This document shows positions 1-10,240 of a DNA stretch of 64,000 nt, piece after piece. A program made the translations under genes and the position numbers. The notes under the pieces are model-generated. The model was given only the letters and a program-made list of their open reading frames with translations, made no database searches and had not been told where the DNA came from. The DNA is from an uncultured Paracoccaceae bacterium (GTDB lineage Bacteria; Pseudomonadota; Alphaproteobacteria; Rhodobacterales; Rhodobacteraceae), in contig CANMMF010000002.1 of NCBI GenBank assembly GCA_947498985.1, positions 558,001 through 622,000 on the forward strand, given 5' to 3'. The stretch's first letter is position 1, and each line of letters starts with the position of its first letter.

Positions 1-1143
1 CAACGCCTCTCCGGAGCTGCGGATCGTGTCGGTATAGAGCTGCTGTTCAGCGCTGAGCTCGGTATCCATCAGCAGGTCGGACATGCCGACCACGCCGTTC
101 ATCGGTGTGCGGATCTCGTGGCTCATATTGGCCAGGAACGCGGATTTCGCGCGATTGGCGGCCTCCGCGCGGATCATCGCCTCCTGCAGGCGGCGCTGGT
201 CCTCTTTCAGCTCGGTGATGTCGATGCGCAGACCGACGCGCCCGCCATCGCGGGTCTCGCGCTCGTAGACGCGCACCCAGCGTCCGTCGCGCAGCAATTG
301 CTCCAGCTCGGTCGAGGCGGTGCGGTGCTCTTCGAGCCGCTGGTCCAGCCACTCCTCCTCGCGGCCTTCAGCCTCCTGCCATTGGCCGTGGTCCAGACCA
401 TAGCGCAGAATATCCTCGAAATGCGTGCCGGGCACCATCGCCGGGGCGGTCTCGGGGTAGATATCGCGGTAGGGATCGTTGCACATCAGCAGCCGGTCCT
501 CGGAATCGAAGATCACAAAGCCGTCCGGCAACTCCTCCACCGCGGACCACATGCGCATCAGATCGGTGATGTCGATGGCCAGCGACACCACGCCGCCTTC
601 GGGCACGCGGCGGTCCTGGATCTTGATGAAGCGCCCGTTCCAGAGCCGCAGCGTCTCGCTCGGGATCGGAGTCTGATCCCAGCGCGCCCGCATCCGCGCC
701 TGCCAGGCGGCGCAATCCTCGCCCTGCAGATCGACGATCCCCTCTTCGGCGAGGATTTCGACCACATGCGCGTAGCTGGCGCCGGGGCCGATGGTCTCGA
801 TATCCTCGAACAGAAGCAGGTAGGCGGGGTTGGCCAGCTCCAGCTGACCGGTGGCATCGAACATTGCAAAGCCGTCGCGGATCGTCTCGAGCGCCTTCCA
901 GAGCTGCCCCTCCACGATCTCGATCTTTTCGGTGGCCTGCCCGAGCTGGTGGATGACACGCTGGTTTTCATCCCGTACCTCGGCCACTTCGGCGCGGGTC
1001 TCGGTGATCTCGTGGCTGAGCTGCAGCGCGTGCTGGCCGAGTTTGCGATTGGCGGCAAAAAGCTCCTCCTGCTTGAGTTCAAGCAGGCGTTCCGCGGCCA
1101 GTCTGCCGCGTCGTTCTTCAGCCAGACGGTTGGCCAGCTTCAT
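1..1143 (-). CDS. PAS-domain sensor histidine kinase, 3' part cut off by the window edge
   Basis: The first 381 residues are visible; the rest lies left of the window. Reading from ATG 1143 (GGAGGG lies a few bases upstream) there is a coiled-coil-like N-terminus rich in Leu/Glu (residues about 1-65), then two PAS-like segments (about 65-185 and 185-300; phrases such as [16 protein letters not shown] and [16 protein letters not shown]). A HisKA H-box follows with the motif [18 protein letters not shown] near residue 340, where the His is the expected autophosphorylation site. No transmembrane segment is seen, so it is probably a cytosolic hybrid-type kinase; the ATPase domain and any receiver domain are off the edge. 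It diverges from the macroglobulin gene. Stimulus unknown. Confidence 0.9.
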   Translation of the reverse strand, partial: MKLANRLAEERRGRLAAERLLELKQEELFAANRKLGQHALQLSHEITETRAEVAEVRDENQRVIHQLGQATEKIEIVEGQLWKALETIRDGFAMFDATGQLELANPAYLLLFEDIETIGPGASYAHVVEILAEEGIVDLQGEDCAAWQARMRARWDQTPIPSETLRLWNGRFIKIQDRRVPEGGVVSLAIDITDLMRMWSAVEELPDGFVIFDSEDRLLMCNDPYRDIYPETAPAMVPGTHFEDILRYGLDHGQWQEAEGREEEWLDQRLEEHRTASTELEQLLRDGRWVRVYERETRDGGRVGLRIDITELKEDQRRLQEAMIRAEAANRAKSAFLANMSHEIRTPMNGVVGMSDLLMDTELSAEQQLYTDTIRSSGEAL

Positions 1144-1326
1144 CAATTGCCCTCCGCAATCGGGCGGACACTGCCACGCGCCGGTGAAAATCGTCTTAAC
1201 CCGCGCGGGCCCGGCGGCCGATCCTGTCAAGCACAAACCCTGCATCCGCAGGTATGGATTCCGCGCCTTGCCTGCCCGCGCGGCGCTGTGGCAAGCTCGC
1301 GGGCATATTTGGCAAGGAGCATTTCC

Positions 1327-4300
1327 ATGCGTCGCATTTTTCTGGCTTTCGTGCTGGGCTCTCTCGCCCTGCCCGCACAAACCACCCCGGTCTTTGCCCA
1401 GGATGCGATCCCGGACCGGCGGGTTGTCGTGACCCGCGATGTCGACTTTCCCGGCGCCGATCTGCAGACGCTTTTCGACACCTCCTACGATGCCTGCGCG
1501 CGCGTCTGCCTGAACGACCCGCTCTGCAAGGCCTTCACCTTCAACACCCGCAGCAATGCCTGTTTCCCGAAATCCGGGATCGCCGAGCCGGTGCCCTTCG
1601 AAGGCGCCAACTCCGCCCGAATCGTGGAGGTCAGCGCCTCTGCCCGCGCCCGTGCGGCGGACCGGCGCGCGGATCTGGGCTTCCTGCACGCCTCCGATCT
1701 GGAGCGCGCCCGCAATGAGGCGATGGCCCTCGCCGCGCGCCATGGCGGCGGGCAATGGACGGTCGAGGCGCTTCTCGATGCCGCAGAGCAGAGCCGCGCC
1801 AGCAACGATCAACCGACCGCGATCCACTGGACGGGTGCGGCACTGGCGCAGACCGACAGCCCCGCGCTCTGGCTACAATATGCCGAATGGTCGGCGGGGT
1901 ATGCCGCGGATCTCAAGGGCAGCGACCAGCGCAAATACCGCAACCGCGCGCATCTTGCCTATCTCAACGCCTATCTGCGCAGCGAAGATGACGCGCAGCG
2001 GGTCACCGCCCTGCTCGGCCTTGCCGACGCGCTCGAGGCGCAGCGCCGGGGACGCGCGATGATCGCGCCGCTGCGGCTGGCCGAAGAGATCGACCCGCGC
2101 GCCGACGTTGTCGCGGCGCTCGATGCGGCGATTGGCAAATACGGCTTCCGGATTCGCGAACACCTTGTGGAGGCCGACAGCGCCACGCCGCGGATCTGCG
2201 CCGCTTTCAGCGAACCTCTGGTCCGCGCAGGGCAGGATTACGCGCCTTACGTCCGGCTGCCTGACCCGCGTCTTGCGGTCACAGCGGATGACAGCCGCAT
2301 CTGCATCAGCGGCGTTCAGCATGGCAGCCGCTACACGCTGACGTTCCGCGCGGGGCTGCCCGCCGCCTCCGGCGAGGCGCTGGTCAAGGACATCACGATC
2401 AACGCCTATGTGCGCGACCGCACGCCCGCCGTGGCCTTTCCCGGGCGCGCCTATGTGCTGCCCAAAAGCCCCGATGCCGGGCTGCCCATCGACACGGTCA
2501 ACCTCGACACGGTGGATCTGGTGCTGCGCCGGGTGTCGGACCGCAACCTTGTGCGCACGCTGCGCGACAGCTATTTCGGCCGGCCCCTTTCGCGCTATGA
2601 CGAGCAGTATTTCAACGAGGATATCGCCGAAGAGATCTGGCGCGGCAGCGGCGAGGTGGAAAACCGGCTCAACGCCAATGTGCTGACGCGCCTGCCGCTG
2701 GGCGCGGTTGTGGACGAGTTGGACGCGGGCATCTACACGCTGACCGCCGCCCCTCCGGGCACGGCGCAGAACGAGGACGGGCGCGCGACGCAATGGTTCA
2801 TCCTTTCGGATATCGGCCTGACGACGCTGGCGGGCAATGACGGGCTGACCGTGGTGGCGCGGGGCCTGGGTGATGCGGAGCCTCTGGCCGGGCTCGACGT
2901 GTCGCTGATCTCCACCGCCAACCGCGTACTCGACACGGTGACGACCGATGCCGCGGGGCTCGCGCAGTTTGCGCCGGGGCTCTTGCGCGGCAAGGCTGGC
3001 GTCCGGCCTGCGCTGGTGATGGCGCGGCAGGGCGAGGCGGATCTGGCGTTTCTGTCGCTCACTGATCCCGCGTTCGATCTGTCCGACCGTGGCGTTTCGG
3101 GCCGCGATCCCGCCGGGCCCATCGATGCGTATCTGACCACCGACCGCGGCGCCTACCGCGTGGGTGAGGTCATCAACGCGACAGCGCTGCTCCGCGATGG
3201 CAAGGCGCGCTCTGTCACCGATGTGCCGGTGACTGCGATCCTGACACGCCCGGACGGGGTGGAATATTCCCGCCATGTCTCTGCCGACGATGTGGCGGGC
3301 GGCCATGTCTTCACCCTGCCGCTCGGCGCAACCGTGCCGCGCGGCACCTGGCGGCTGGCGCTCTTTGCCGATCCCGACGCGCCCGCGCTTGCCTCCGAAA
3401 CCGTGCTGGTCGAGGATTTTGTGCCCGAGCGGATCGATTTCGACCTGTCGCTGCCCGACGGCCCGATCAACCCGCTGTCGCCGCCGCTGCTCGATGTGTC
3501 GGCCCGCTATCTCTTTGGTGCGCCCGGCGCGGATCTGGCCATCGAAGGCGAGATGGTGCTGTCGACCCGCGCCACGCTGGAGGGCTTTCCCGGCTACCGG
3601 TTCGGACGTCACACCGAAAACTCGGTGCGCGAAGTCTCGAGCTTCCCGGCGGAGCTGCAAACCGGTCCCGACGGCACCGCGCAATTGACGCTTCCGATCC
3701 CCGACGCGGTGACACCCGGCCGCCCGCTCGAGGCCGATATCGTCCTGCGCCTGTCCGAAGCCTCCGGCCGCCCGGTCGAGCGGCGCATCACCCGCGCGGT
3801 GGCGCCGGATAGCCCGGTCATCGGCATTCGCCCCGGCTTTGACGACAGCCTGCCCGAAGGCGCCACTGCCCGTTTCGACATCATCGCGCTCGGGCCGGAT
3901 CTTGAGCCGCGCGCGATGGAGGTGAACTGGCAGGTCAACCGGGTGCGCACCCGCTACCAGTGGTACCAGCTTTACGGCAACTGGAACTGGGAACCTGTGA
4001 CCACCCGCGAGACCATCGCGCGCGGTACCGGCACGCTGGGCGACGCCCCGCTGACCGTTTCGGCGGATGTCGACTGGGGCCAGTACGAGATTGTGGTGGA
4101 GCGCACGGATGGCGGCTATGTGGCCTCGTCGATGGGCTTTGACTCGGGCTGGTACCCCCCCGCCACCGCCGCCGACACGCCCGACATGCTGGAGCTGTCG
4201 CTCGATGCGCAAAGCTACCGTCAGGGGGACCACGCCAATCTGCGCATGGTGCCGCGTTACGCGGGCAAGGCGCTGGTGACGGTGATGTCGGACCGGGTGA

Positions 4301-6768
4301 TCTCCATGCAGGCGATCGAGGTCACCGCGGGCGAAAACACGCTTGCCCTGCCGGTCACCGAGGAATGGGGCGCCGGCGTCTATGTGACGGCGCAGGTGCT
4401 GCGCCCGATGGATGTCGCCGCGGGCATGAACCCGGCCCGAGCGCTGGGTCTGGCCCATGCCGCCGTCGATCCCGGCGAAAAGCAGCTCTCGGTCAGGTTC
4501 GACGCGCCTGCCGAAAGCACCCCGCGCGGCCCGCTCGGCGCCGCGGTCGAGGTGGCCGGTCTCGGTGAAGGCGACACCGCCTGGGTCACCGTGGCCGCGG
4601 TCGACCTGGGCATTCTGAACCTCACAGGCTTTGACAGCCCCGACCCCTCGGCGCATTATTTCGGGCAACGTCGGCTCGGCGTCGAGATCCGCGACATCTA
4701 TGGGCGTCTCATTGACGGCATGAACGGCGCGATGGGGCAGGTCCGCTCTGGAGGCGACGCCGCCGCGGGCATGCGCATGCAGAGCCCGCCGCCGACCGAA
4801 GCGCTGGTGGCCTTTTTCTCCGGTCCGGTGGCGGTCAACGAGGATGGCCGCGCAGAGGTGTTTTTCGACATCCCCGATTTCAACGGCACCGTGCGGTTGA
4901 TGGCGGTGGCCTGGACCGACACCGGCGTCGGGCAGGCCGAAGCGGATGTGCTGGTGCGCGACCCGGTGGTGATGTCGGCCTCGCTGCCGCGCTTTCTGGC
5001 GCCGCTGGACAGCTCGCGGCTGCTGCTGGAGCTGACCCACGCAAAGGGGCCGGGGGGCGAGATGGCGCTTTCGGTCACCTCCGACGGGTTGCTGCTGGGC
5101 GCTTCGGCGATCCCCGAAACCGTCACGCTGGAGGAGGGTGGCAAGCGCGTGCTCGACATTCCCGTCACCGCCGAAGAGGTGGGCGATCACACCATTACGA
5201 TTGCCCTTGCCACACCCGATGGGCGGACGCTCAGCAAAGAGCTGAAACTCGGTGTACGCGCGCTGGATCCGGCCATCGGCCAGACGCGCCGGTTCTCGCT
5301 GGCACCCGGACAGACTTTCACGCTGGACCGCGAGGTGTTTGGCGGCTTCCGGCTGGCCTCTGCCTCGGCGATGATCTCTGCCGGTCCGCTGGCGCGGTTC
5401 GACGCGCCGGGGCTTCTGGCCTCGCTGGATCGCTACCCTTATGGCTGCACCGAGCAGGTGACCTCCAAGGCGCTGCCGCTGCTTTACATGTCCTCGGTCG
5501 CGGAACCGCTGGGGTTGGGCGATGGCGACCGCATCGCGCTGCGCATCGAGCAGGCGATTGCACAGGTGCTGACCCGTCAGGCCAGCAACGGGGCCTTTGG
5601 TCTCTGGCGCGCGGCATCGGGCGATTTCTGGCTCGACGCCTATGTCACCGATTTCCTGTCGCGCGCCCGTGCCGAAGGCCATGCCGTGCCTGACACCGCG
5701 TTTGCCAGCGCGCTCGACAATCTGGGCAACCGCATCGCCTATGCGCCCGAGTTCGACCGCGGCGGCGAGGACATTGCCTATGCGCTGATGGTTCTGGCCC
5801 GCGAGGGCAAGGCCGCGATGGGCGATCTGCGCTATTACGCCGATGAAAAGGCCGAGGCGCTGGCGACCCCGCTGGCGCAGGCCCAGCTGGGTGCCGCACT
5901 GGCGGCCTACGGCGATCAGGCGCGCGCCGATGCGATGTTCGCCCTTGCCGCCGCGCGCATCTCCGGGCAAAGCCGTGATCCGCAAAGCTATCGCGGCGAC
6001 TACGGCAGCCCGGTCCGCGACGCCGCAGGCATCCTGTCGCTGGCGGTCGAGGCCCGCTCGCAAGCCATCGACACCGCGGCGCTCACCACGCGGATCTCGG
6101 CGGTCTCCCGGCCCCTGTCGACGCAGGAACAAAGCTGGGCGCTGCTGGCCGCGCATGCCATGGTCAAGGACCCCACCGTGTCGGGACTGGAGGTGGACGG
6201 CGCGCCGCTTGCCGGTCCGTTTGTGCGGCGCATCGAAGGTGCCACGCTGGATCCGCTGCAGATCACCAACACCGCCGCCACGGCGACTGACATCACCCTG
6301 ACCACGCTGGGCGTGCCCGATGGGCCGACCGAGCAGAGCGGCTATGGCTACCGGATCGAGCGCGCCTATTACACGATGGAGGGCGAACCGGTGGGCGACG
6401 CGGTCGAGGCCGGGGACCGGCTGGTTGCGGTGCTGACGATCAAGCCTGCCGAAGCGACCCGCGCGCGGCTCATCGTGGACGATCCGCTGCCCGCAGGGTT
6501 CGAGATCGACAACCCGTCCTTGCTGCGGGCAGGCGACATCCGCGCGCTCGACTGGCTCGAGGTGGCCGAGGTCGATCACGCCGAATTCCGCACCGAGCGC
6601 TTCCTCGCCTCGCTGGATTACGGCGACACCAAACCGCTGCGGCTGGCCTATATCCTGCGCGCCGTGTCACCCGGCGTGTTCCATCACCCCGCCGCTCTGG
6701 TCGAGGACATGTACCGCCCCGATTACCGCGCCACCACCGCCTCCGGCACGGTGACGATCCGGCCATGA
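1327..6768 (+). CDS. bacterial alpha-2-macroglobulin family protein with N-terminal PAN/Apple-like domain
   Basis: A 1813-residue secreted protein. ATG 1327 is chosen because AAGGAG precedes it and a signal peptide follows (hydrophobic core [13 protein letters not shown], probable cleavage after VFA); the frame is open further upstream but antisense to the kinase. Residues about 30-110 carry a Cys-rich PAN/Apple-like segment ([20 protein letters not shown]). MG-type beta domains follow. The thioester motif YGCTEQ lies at residues 1372-1377, so the Cys1374-Gln1377 bond of protease-trapping macroglobulins should form. In the family the protein guards the periplasm by trapping incoming proteases. 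There is no lipobox Cys, unlike E. coli YfhM, so it should be soluble. pbpC follows 33 bases downstream, the usual partner. Confidence 0.93.
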   Translation: MRRIFLAFVLGSLALPAQTTPVFAQDAIPDRRVVVTRDVDFPGADLQTLFDTSYDACARVCLNDPLCKAFTFNTRSNACFPKSGIAEPVPFEGANSARIVEVSASARARAADRRADLGFLHASDLERARNEAMALAARHGGGQWTVEALLDAAEQSRASNDQPTAIHWTGAALAQTDSPALWLQYAEWSAGYAADLKGSDQRKYRNRAHLAYLNAYLRSEDDAQRVTALLGLADALEAQRRGRAMIAPLRLAEEIDPRADVVAALDAAIGKYGFRIREHLVEADSATPRICAAFSEPLVRAGQDYAPYVRLPDPRLAVTADDSRICISGVQHGSRYTLTFRAGLPAASGEALVKDITINAYVRDRTPAVAFPGRAYVLPKSPDAGLPIDTVNLDTVDLVLRRVSDRNLVRTLRDSYFGRPLSRYDEQYFNEDIAEEIWRGSGEVENRLNANVLTRLPLGAVVDELDAGIYTLTAAPPGTAQNEDGRATQWFILSDIGLTTLAGNDGLTVVARGLGDAEPLAGLDVSLISTANRVLDTVTTDAAGLAQFAPGLLRGKAGVRPALVMARQGEADLAFLSLTDPAFDLSDRGVSGRDPAGPIDAYLTTDRGAYRVGEVINATALLRDGKARSVTDVPVTAILTRPDGVEYSRHVSADDVAGGHVFTLPLGATVPRGTWRLALFADPDAPALASETVLVEDFVPERIDFDLSLPDGPINPLSPPLLDVSARYLFGAPGADLAIEGEMVLSTRATLEGFPGYRFGRHTENSVREVSSFPAELQTGPDGTAQLTLPIPDAVTPGRPLEADIVLRLSEASGRPVERRITRAVAPDSPVIGIRPGFDDSLPEGATARFDIIALGPDLEPRAMEVNWQVNRVRTRYQWYQLYGNWNWEPVTTRETIARGTGTLGDAPLTVSADVDWGQYEIVVERTDGGYVASSMGFDSGWYPPATAADTPDMLELSLDAQSYRQGDHANLRMVPRYAGKALVTVMSDRVISMQAIEVTAGENTLALPVTEEWGAGVYVTAQVLRPMDVAAGMNPARALGLAHAAVDPGEKQLSVRFDAPAESTPRGPLGAAVEVAGLGEGDTAWVTVAAVDLGILNLTGFDSPDPSAHYFGQRRLGVEIRDIYGRLIDGMNGAMGQVRSGGDAAAGMRMQSPPPTEALVAFFSGPVAVNEDGRAEVFFDIPDFNGTVRLMAVAWTDTGVGQAEADVLVRDPVVMSASLPRFLAPLDSSRLLLELTHAKGPGGEMALSVTSDGLLLGASAIPETVTLEEGGKRVLDIPVTAEEVGDHTITIALATPDGRTLSKELKLGVRALDPAIGQTRRFSLAPGQTFTLDREVFGGFRLASASAMISAGPLARFDAPGLLASLDRYPYGCTEQVTSKALPLLYMSSVAEPLGLGDGDRIALRIEQAIAQVLTRQASNGAFGLWRAASGDFWLDAYVTDFLSRARAEGHAVPDTAFASALDNLGNRIAYAPEFDRGGEDIAYALMVLAREGKAAMGDLRYYADEKAEALATPLAQAQLGAALAAYGDQARADAMFALAAARISGQSRDPQSYRGDYGSPVRDAAGILSLAVEARSQAIDTAALTTRISAVSRPLSTQEQSWALLAAHAMVKDPTVSGLEVDGAPLAGPFVRRIEGATLDPLQITNTAATATDITLTTLGVPDGPTEQSGYGYRIERAYYTMEGEPVGDAVEAGDRLVAVLTIKPAEATRARLIVDDPLPAGFEIDNPSLLRAGDIRALDWLEVAEVDHAEFRTERFLASLDYGDTKPLRLAYILRAVSPGVFHHPAALVEDMYRPDYRATTASGTVTIRP

Positions 6769-6801
6769 CGCGGCGCGCGCCCCTCGAGCCCGGCCTGCGG
6801 C

Positions 6802-8844
6802 ATGGCTAGGCGGCGGTTTCCCTTTGGCGGCGGGCTGGCGCTGGTGCTGATGCTCTGGTCGGCGGCGCTGATCCGCGACCGCGTCGATCTCTGGATCGAT
6901 GCGACCGAGATGCCGGTGATGGTGCATGCCACCTCCCCCGAAGTGCGCGACCGCAACGGCCAGCTCTTGCGCGCCTACACGATCGAGGACGGGCTCTGGC
7001 GCATGGCGCTGTCGCCCGAACAGGTGGATCCGCTCTTTTACGAGATGCTGGTCGCCTACGAGGACAAGCGCTTTTTCACCCATTCCGGCGTCGATCCGCG
7101 CGCCACCGCGCGCGCCGCGCTGCAGGCGCTGCGCAACGGGCGCATCGTGTCGGGCGCCTCGACCCTGACCATGCAGGTGGCACGGCTGCTCGAGGACGGG
7201 CCAACCGGCCAATGGCATGGCAAGCTGCGGCAGATGCGGCTGGCGCTGGCGCTGGAACGGCAGCTCGGCAAGGACGAGATCCTGGCGCTCTACCTGCGGC
7301 TGGCGCCTTACGGCGGCAATGTCGAAGGGCTGCGCGCCGCCTCTCTGGCCTGGCTCGGAAAGGAGCCGGGACGCCTGACACCCGCCGAGGCCGCGTTCCT
7401 CGTGGCGCTGCCGCAGGCGCCCGAGAGCCGCCGCCCCGACCGCCATCCCGGCGCGGCGCGTATCGCGCGCGACCGCGTGTTGCTGCGCATGGCGGGCGCG
7501 GGTGTGATCGACATGGAGACCGCGCAGGCCGGTCACCGCGATCCGTCCCCCTCCGTCCGCCATCCGGTGCCGCAGATCGCGCCGCACATGGCCGACCGCG
7601 CCATTGCAACCGGCCCCGGACGCCATGACCTGACGCTGGACCGCGCGCTGCAGACCAGCCTCGAGGATCTGGTGACCCGGCACATGGCGCGCCGCGACCC
7701 GCGCCTGTCGATGGCGATTGTGCTTGCCGATATCGAGAGCGGCGAGATCCTCGCCTCTGTCGGCTCCCCGGATTATGCGGCAACGCAAGGCCAGGGCTTT
7801 GTCGACATGACACGCGCGCAGCGCTCCCCCGGCTCGACGCTGAAACCGCTGGTCTACGGGCTGGCCTTCGACCGCGGGCTGGTTCATCCGGAAACCCTGA
7901 TCCGCGACACACCGGTGCAGTTCGGCACCTACGCGCCAAAGAATTTCGACGGCCAGTTCCGCGGCGAAGTGTCGATCCGCCGCGCGTTGCAACTGTCGCT
8001 CAACATCCCCGTGGTGCGCCTGACCGAGGCGCTGGGACCGGCCCATCTGATCGCATCGCTCGAGGCGGCAGGGGTCGCACCCGCGCTGCAGGGCGGCGCG
8101 CCGGGTCTGGCGCTCAGCCTCGGCGGCGTCGGCGTGACGCTGGAAGAGATGGTGCAGCTTTACGCGGCTCTTGCGGGTGGCGGCACGGCGCGTCCGCTGC
8201 ACTGGCGGAAGGATGCCACCGGTGCAGAGACAGCGCCAAAGCGCATCCTCTCGCCGGTTGCGGCCTGGCAGCTGGGCGCGATCCTCGGCGATCTTGCGCC
8301 ACCGCCCGGCGCAGGTGTGCCCGGTCAGGTGGCGTGGAAAACCGGCACCTCCTACGGGCATCGCGATGCCTGGGCGCTGGGATGGGACGGGCGGCACGTG
8401 GCCGGTGTCTGGATCGGCCGGCCCGACGGCACGCCGGTGCCCGGCGCGTTTGGCGGAGATCTGGCGGCCCCGGTGCTCTTCGAGGCACTGGGCCGCGCCC
8501 GCTCCGGCCCCGCGCCGCTGCCAGCGCCCCCGGCGGAGACCCTTCTGGTCAGCCGCGCCAGGCTGCCCGCCAACCTGCAGCGCTTTGGTGCAAAAGAGCG
8601 CCGCCCGGCGCTCGATCTGACCTTTCCGCCCGACGGCGCGCGGCTCGCCATGGCGGAGGCTGGCCTGCCGGTGAAGCTGCGCGGGGGCACACCGCCTTAC
8701 ACGCTTCTTGCCAACGGCGCGGTCATCGCGACGGGCCTGCGGCAAGCGGAGTTTCTGGCGCCCGGCCTCGGCCGCGGCTTCACCACACTGTCGGTGATCG
8801 ACGCGCTGGGGCAATCGGGCCGTGTGTCGGTGGAGTTGCGCTAA
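6802..8844 (+). CDS. pbpC: penicillin-binding protein 1C
   Basis: A 680-residue bifunctional peptidoglycan synthase. One N-terminal membrane anchor (residues about 8-24) is followed by a GT51 glycosyltransferase domain (about 50-215, including YEDKRFFTHSGVDP with the catalytic Glu), a transpeptidase domain with all three active-site boxes (S345-T-L-K348 in SPGSTLKP, S399-L-N, K513-T-G) and a C-terminal BiPBP-C beta domain (about 590-680). It polymerises and crosslinks murein at the outer face of the inner membrane. An in-frame TGA 12 codons upstream fixes ATG 6802 as the earliest ATG. It forms a presumptive two-gene operon with the macroglobulin gene, a pairing conserved in many proteobacteria and taken to link wall repair with protease defence. 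Confidence 0.95.
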   Translation: MARRRFPFGGGLALVLMLWSAALIRDRVDLWIDATEMPVMVHATSPEVRDRNGQLLRAYTIEDGLWRMALSPEQVDPLFYEMLVAYEDKRFFTHSGVDPRATARAALQALRNGRIVSGASTLTMQVARLLEDGPTGQWHGKLRQMRLALALERQLGKDEILALYLRLAPYGGNVEGLRAASLAWLGKEPGRLTPAEAAFLVALPQAPESRRPDRHPGAARIARDRVLLRMAGAGVIDMETAQAGHRDPSPSVRHPVPQIAPHMADRAIATGPGRHDLTLDRALQTSLEDLVTRHMARRDPRLSMAIVLADIESGEILASVGSPDYAATQGQGFVDMTRAQRSPGSTLKPLVYGLAFDRGLVHPETLIRDTPVQFGTYAPKNFDGQFRGEVSIRRALQLSLNIPVVRLTEALGPAHLIASLEAAGVAPALQGGAPGLALSLGGVGVTLEEMVQLYAALAGGGTARPLHWRKDATGAETAPKRILSPVAAWQLGAILGDLAPPPGAGVPGQVAWKTGTSYGHRDAWALGWDGRHVAGVWIGRPDGTPVPGAFGGDLAAPVLFEALGRARSGPAPLPAPPAETLLVSRARLPANLQRFGAKERRPALDLTFPPDGARLAMAEAGLPVKLRGGTPPYTLLANGAVIATGLRQAEFLAPGLGRGFTTLSVIDALGQSGRVSVELR

Positions 8845-8870
8845 CGCCGCCCAGTGCGACCTGCGTCGAC

Positions 8871-9845
8871 CTAGCCCGACCCGATCAAGACCCCTGCGGC
8901 AAAGACCAGCGCGCCGCCCAGCACCACCTGGAACGCGGCGCGGAAAAACGGCGTGTCCATGTATTTGTTCTGGATCCAGGCAATCGCCCAGAGCTCGAAG
9001 AACACGACGATGATCGCGGTGATCGTGGCGGTCCAGAAATCCGGGATCAGATAGGGCAGCGCATGTCCCAACCCGCCCACGGTGGTCATGATGCCCGACG
9101 CAAAGCCCCGTTTGATCGGTGAGCCGCGCCCCGACAACCGACCATCGTCCGACGCCGCTTCGGTAAATCCCATCGAAATGCCCGCACCCACTGACGCCGC
9201 CAGCCCCACCAGGAAGGTGGTCCAGGTGTCCTGCGTCGCAAAGGCCACCGCAAAGATCGGCGCCAGGGTGGAGACCGAGCCATCCATCAGCCCCGCAAGC
9301 CCCGGCTGCACCCAGGTCAGGATGAACTGCCGCTTGGCGGTCTGATCCTCGCTTTCGCGCGCGTCGTCATCGAGATGCTCGCGTTCCAGCCGTTCGGCGG
9401 AATACTGGTGCCCGGCCTCGGCGGCGGCAAGATCGCCCAGCAGTTTGCGGGTCTCGGCATCGCTGCTGCGCTGCGCCGCCTGAAGGTAAAAGCGTTCTGC
9501 ATCGCGCTCCATCGCGGCGGCTTCCTCGCGGATGCGGTCGATACCGAGGTTCTTCAGCAGCCAGACCGGGCGGCGCGCGTAATAGCCTGCCACATGTTCG
9601 CGCCGGATAAGCGGGATCACCTCGCCAAAGCGCTTGCGATGCATCGCGATCAGCGCCTTGCGGTGGGTGTCCTCTTCGGCGGCCATGCCGTCAAAGACCT
9701 TGCCGGTATCCGGAAACTCGTCGCGCAGCATCTCGGCGTAGGAGCGATAGATGCGCGCGTCATCCTCCTCCGAGGAGATCGCAAGCGCCAGCACCTCCTG
9801 TTCGTTCAGGTCGCTGAAATGCCGCCTCTGGGTGAAAAAGCGCAT
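8871..9845 (-). CDS. mbfA: membrane-bound ferritin-like protein MbfA (ferritin-like plus VIT1/CCC1 domain)
   Basis: A 324-residue protein. The N-terminal half (residues about 10-160) is a ferritin-like/erythrin domain with metal-ligand Glu/His motifs (SSEEDDARIYRSYAEML, AAEEDTHRKAL, AAAEAGHQYS). The C-terminal half (about 175-324) is a VIT1/CCC1-type membrane domain with several hydrophobic helices (GLAGLMDGSVSTLAPIFAVA). In Agrobacterium and Bradyrhizobium, MbfA exports iron and protects against iron and peroxide stress under Irr control. The palindrome about 20 bases upstream fits that regulation. It is convergent with pbpC, with only 26 bases between the stops. Confidence 0.92.
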   Translation of the reverse strand: MRFFTQRRHFSDLNEQEVLALAISSEEDDARIYRSYAEMLRDEFPDTGKVFDGMAAEEDTHRKALIAMHRKRFGEVIPLIRREHVAGYYARRPVWLLKNLGIDRIREEAAAMERDAERFYLQAAQRSSDAETRKLLGDLAAAEAGHQYSAERLEREHLDDDARESEDQTAKRQFILTWVQPGLAGLMDGSVSTLAPIFAVAFATQDTWTTFLVGLAASVGAGISMGFTEAASDDGRLSGRGSPIKRGFASGIMTTVGGLGHALPYLIPDFWTATITAIIVVFFELWAIAWIQNKYMDTPFFRAAFQVVLGGALVFAAGVLIGSG

Positions 9846-9864
9846 GCCCGTCTCTCACTGGTTT

Positions 9865-9879
9865 TTAGAATAGTTCTAA
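9865..9879. promoter_or_regulatory. iron control element-like palindrome (candidate Irr box) of mbfA
   Basis: TTAGAA-TAG-TTCTAA is a perfect 6+3+6 inverted repeat beginning 20 bases upstream of the mbfA start. It matches the ICE/Irr-box type described for alphaproteobacterial iron genes, including mbfA. Binding by Irr is inferred. Confidence 0.75.
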
Positions 9880-9915
9880 TCTAGCCTGCGCACCTGCCGC
9901 TGCAAGAGCAAAAAG

Positions 9916-9931
9916 TGAACTGGTTGGTTCA
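9916..9931. promoter_or_regulatory. TetR operator-like palindrome, copy 1
   Basis: TGAAC-TGGTTG-GTTCA has perfect 5-base arms. It is the farthest upstream of four boxes sharing TGAAC-N6-GTTYA in the 300 bases before the TetR-type gene. Confidence 0.6.
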
Positions 9932-9939
9932 TTTTGCAC

Positions 9940-9967
9940 TTGCAGTCTGAACTGATCGGTTTAGATT
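9940..9967 (+). promoter_or_regulatory. candidate promoter of the 56-aa secreted peptide gene
   Basis: A TTGCAG/TAGATT pair with a 16-base spacer lies 35 bases before ATG 10002. Operator copy 2 occupies the spacer and copy 3 sits just downstream, a layout expected of a repressed promoter. Confidence 0.4.
9948..9963. promoter_or_regulatory. TetR operator-like palindrome, copy 2
   Basis: TGAAC-TGATCG-GTTTA, one mismatch between the arms. It lies between the candidate -35 and -10 of the small secreted-peptide gene. Confidence 0.6.
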
Positions 9968-9969
9968 TT

Positions 9970-9985
9970 TGAACAGAACGGTTCA
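9970..9985. promoter_or_regulatory. TetR operator-like palindrome, copy 3
   Basis: TGAAC-AGAACG-GTTCA with perfect 5-base arms, ending 16 bases before the ATG of the small peptide gene. Confidence 0.6.
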
Positions 9986-10001
9986 CTTCTGGAGATACAC
10001 C

Positions 10002-10172
10002 ATGAAACCTGTCCTTTTTGCCCTGCTCACCGGTTTTGCCGCGCTGACCGCCCTGCCCGCCGCGGCCAGCATTCCCACTATCACCCTGCCGGATCTGACC
10101 TTTCCGACTCCGGAGCCCGACATCTCCACGCAAGGCTGCGGCAAGTCCGGCCAGCGCGTCCTCTGCCCTTGA
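10002..10172 (+). CDS. 56-residue secreted peptide of unknown function
   Basis: GGAG lies eight bases before ATG 10002. The product is essentially a signal peptide (MKPVLFALLTGFAALTALPA, cleavage likely after AAA-S) plus a mature peptide of about 33 residues, rich in Pro/Thr/Ile, with two Cys (STQGCGKSGQRVLCP) that could form a small C-terminal disulfide loop. I recognise no family. The gene lies between mbfA and a TetR-type regulator and is surrounded by the operator copies, so it is probably a target of that regulator. Codon use and GC are like the neighbours. An alternative in-frame start at 9969 would add 11 residues but spoil the signal peptide. Confidence 0.65.
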   Translation: MKPVLFALLTGFAALTALPAAASIPTITLPDLTFPTPEPDISTQGCGKSGQRVLCP

Positions 10173-10185
10173 ATCGCCGTATCGC

Positions 10186-10215
10186 TTGCCCCAACTGAAC
10201 CGAGCGGTTTATAAT
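10186..10215 (+). promoter_or_regulatory. candidate promoter of the TetR-type gene
   Basis: TTGCCC and TATAAT are separated by 18 bases; the -10 is a perfect consensus. Operator copy 4 fills most of the spacer and overlaps the -10, which implies autorepression. Confidence 0.6.
10196..10211. promoter_or_regulatory. TetR operator-like palindrome, copy 4
   Basis: TGAAC-CGAGCG-GTTTA lies within the promoter of the TetR-type gene, 30 bases before its start. Confidence 0.6.
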
Positions 10216-10240
10216 AGCAAACGAGGATGTGAGGGGTCGC

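Noticed and set aside
118-1326. N-terminal extension of the macroglobulin frame by 403 codons
   Set aside because: The region codes on the other strand for the PAS kinase, and the ribosome site plus signal peptide begin at 1327.
1873-6579. Open frame of 1568 codons on the minus strand
   Set aside because: It is fully antisense to the macroglobulin gene; its composition (long His/Arg/Gln/Gly runs, no family motif) is that of a GC-rich shadow frame.
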